Source: Chrysomallon squamiferum
Lineage: Eukaryota > Mollusca > Gastropoda > Neomphalida > Peltospiridae
DNA: 60,000 bases
NCBI GenBank assembly: GCA_012295275.1
Contig: CM022665.1
Span: 19,486,150-19,546,149 of the forward strand
Direction of reading: 5' to 3'
The notes under the pieces are model-generated. The model worked only from the letters and a program-made list of their open reading frames with translations. It ran no database searches and was not told where the DNA came from. A program made the translations under genes and the position numbers. Shown here one piece after another: positions 59,466 through 60,000 of this stretch (position 1 is its first letter; each line of letters opens with the position of its first letter).

Positions 59466-60000
59466 CTGCAGAATACATTTTTAAGCATCATGATAATCAT
59501 CATTATTATTACAGAATTAGCATGTCTTATCCACAAATCTCCAAAATTATAAAACATTTTTGAGCAGTGATATAGTAGTGTTAGCTTACTTTACCTGGGT
59601 TTGGTTCAAAGAACTTTTTCATGCACTAAGTTTTAAAATATCTTGTTTAGAATTATCTTCTGGCCACAAACACTTGAAACGAGGGATATTCAGTATCAGT
59701 TATTAAAGTACTAAAAAGATTTAGAGGCAATAATAAAAAAAAAATTATAATAATAATAAAAATAATTTAAAATAAATAGCAATACAAAAAGACTGCAATT
59801 ACTTTACAGTTGATAATAGAAAAGAAACAGGAACAGTGTGAAATCAAACACTTAAAATAAATGAAAAAATAAATTAAACAAAAATGGTTGCTCCAATGGG
59901 AATTCACAGAAATTAGTTTACAGTTAGAGCTGTATTTCCATTTTTTTCTTAAAATTAACAATTTTTAGTTTTAATAGTCAGTGATGACTGCAAGTATAAT
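59466..60000 (-). other. Intron of the unrecognised minus-strand gene (continues off window)
   Basis: Upstream of the acceptor at 59466-59468 on the minus strand, the sequence is AT-rich, with an (AAT)n-like patch near 59735-59765 and no further exon recognised. Confidence 0.55.

Overview
The window is AT-rich nuclear DNA from an animal. Genes are split into short exons (about 50-230 bp) with GT-AG introns. The non-coding DNA is full of A/T homopolymers, (AAT)n/(ATT)n, (GT)n and (GA)n tracts and old DNA transposons. The gene set (INSC, PRR5/Protor, DNAAF10, SVIP, NDUFB4, TALDO) points to a bilaterian. Compact introns and the NDUFB4 C-terminus suggest an invertebrate, perhaps an arthropod or chelicerate, but the species cannot be fixed from the sequence alone.

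Six conserved genes and part of a seventh could be assembled exon by exon with consistent splice phases. They are: transaldolase (+, 2824-6242, first exon(s) off the left edge); SVIP (-, 13229-9265, three exons, the last with only 15 coding bases); Inscuteable (+, 14473-21489, 13 coding exons); PRR5/Protor, an mTORC2 subunit (-, 37350-26140, 10 exons); NDUFB4 of complex I (-, 45207-42071, 3 exons); DNAAF10/WDR92 (+, 45805-53124, 8 exons); and the 3' end of an unrecognised acidic gene (-, 59465-58066). Orientation mostly alternates. TALDO/SVIP, INSC/PRR5 and DNAAF10/unknown are convergent pairs, while SVIP/INSC and NDUFB4/DNAAF10 are divergent pairs with short shared upstream regions.

The genes do not form one pathway. 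They cover the pentose phosphate pathway, p97/ERAD regulation, spindle orientation, mTORC2, complex I and axonemal dynein assembly. From memory, TALDO1, SVIP, INSC and PRR5L all lie on the short arm of human chromosome 11, so the left two thirds of the window may preserve an ancient linkage.

Mobile-element content, all apparently decayed: an L1-like ORF1/endonuclease fossil beside a 1.2-kb long-inverted-repeat element in SVIP intron 2; a 0.75-kb MITE-like element in INSC intron 1; a Tigger/pogo-type transposase pseudogene antisense in a PRR5 intron; a TA-flanked 1.18-kb element between PRR5 and NDUFB4; two hAT-like short elements; and a 70-bp spacerless palindrome. I saw no prokaryotic-type system, no CRISPR array, and no rRNA or tRNA gene.
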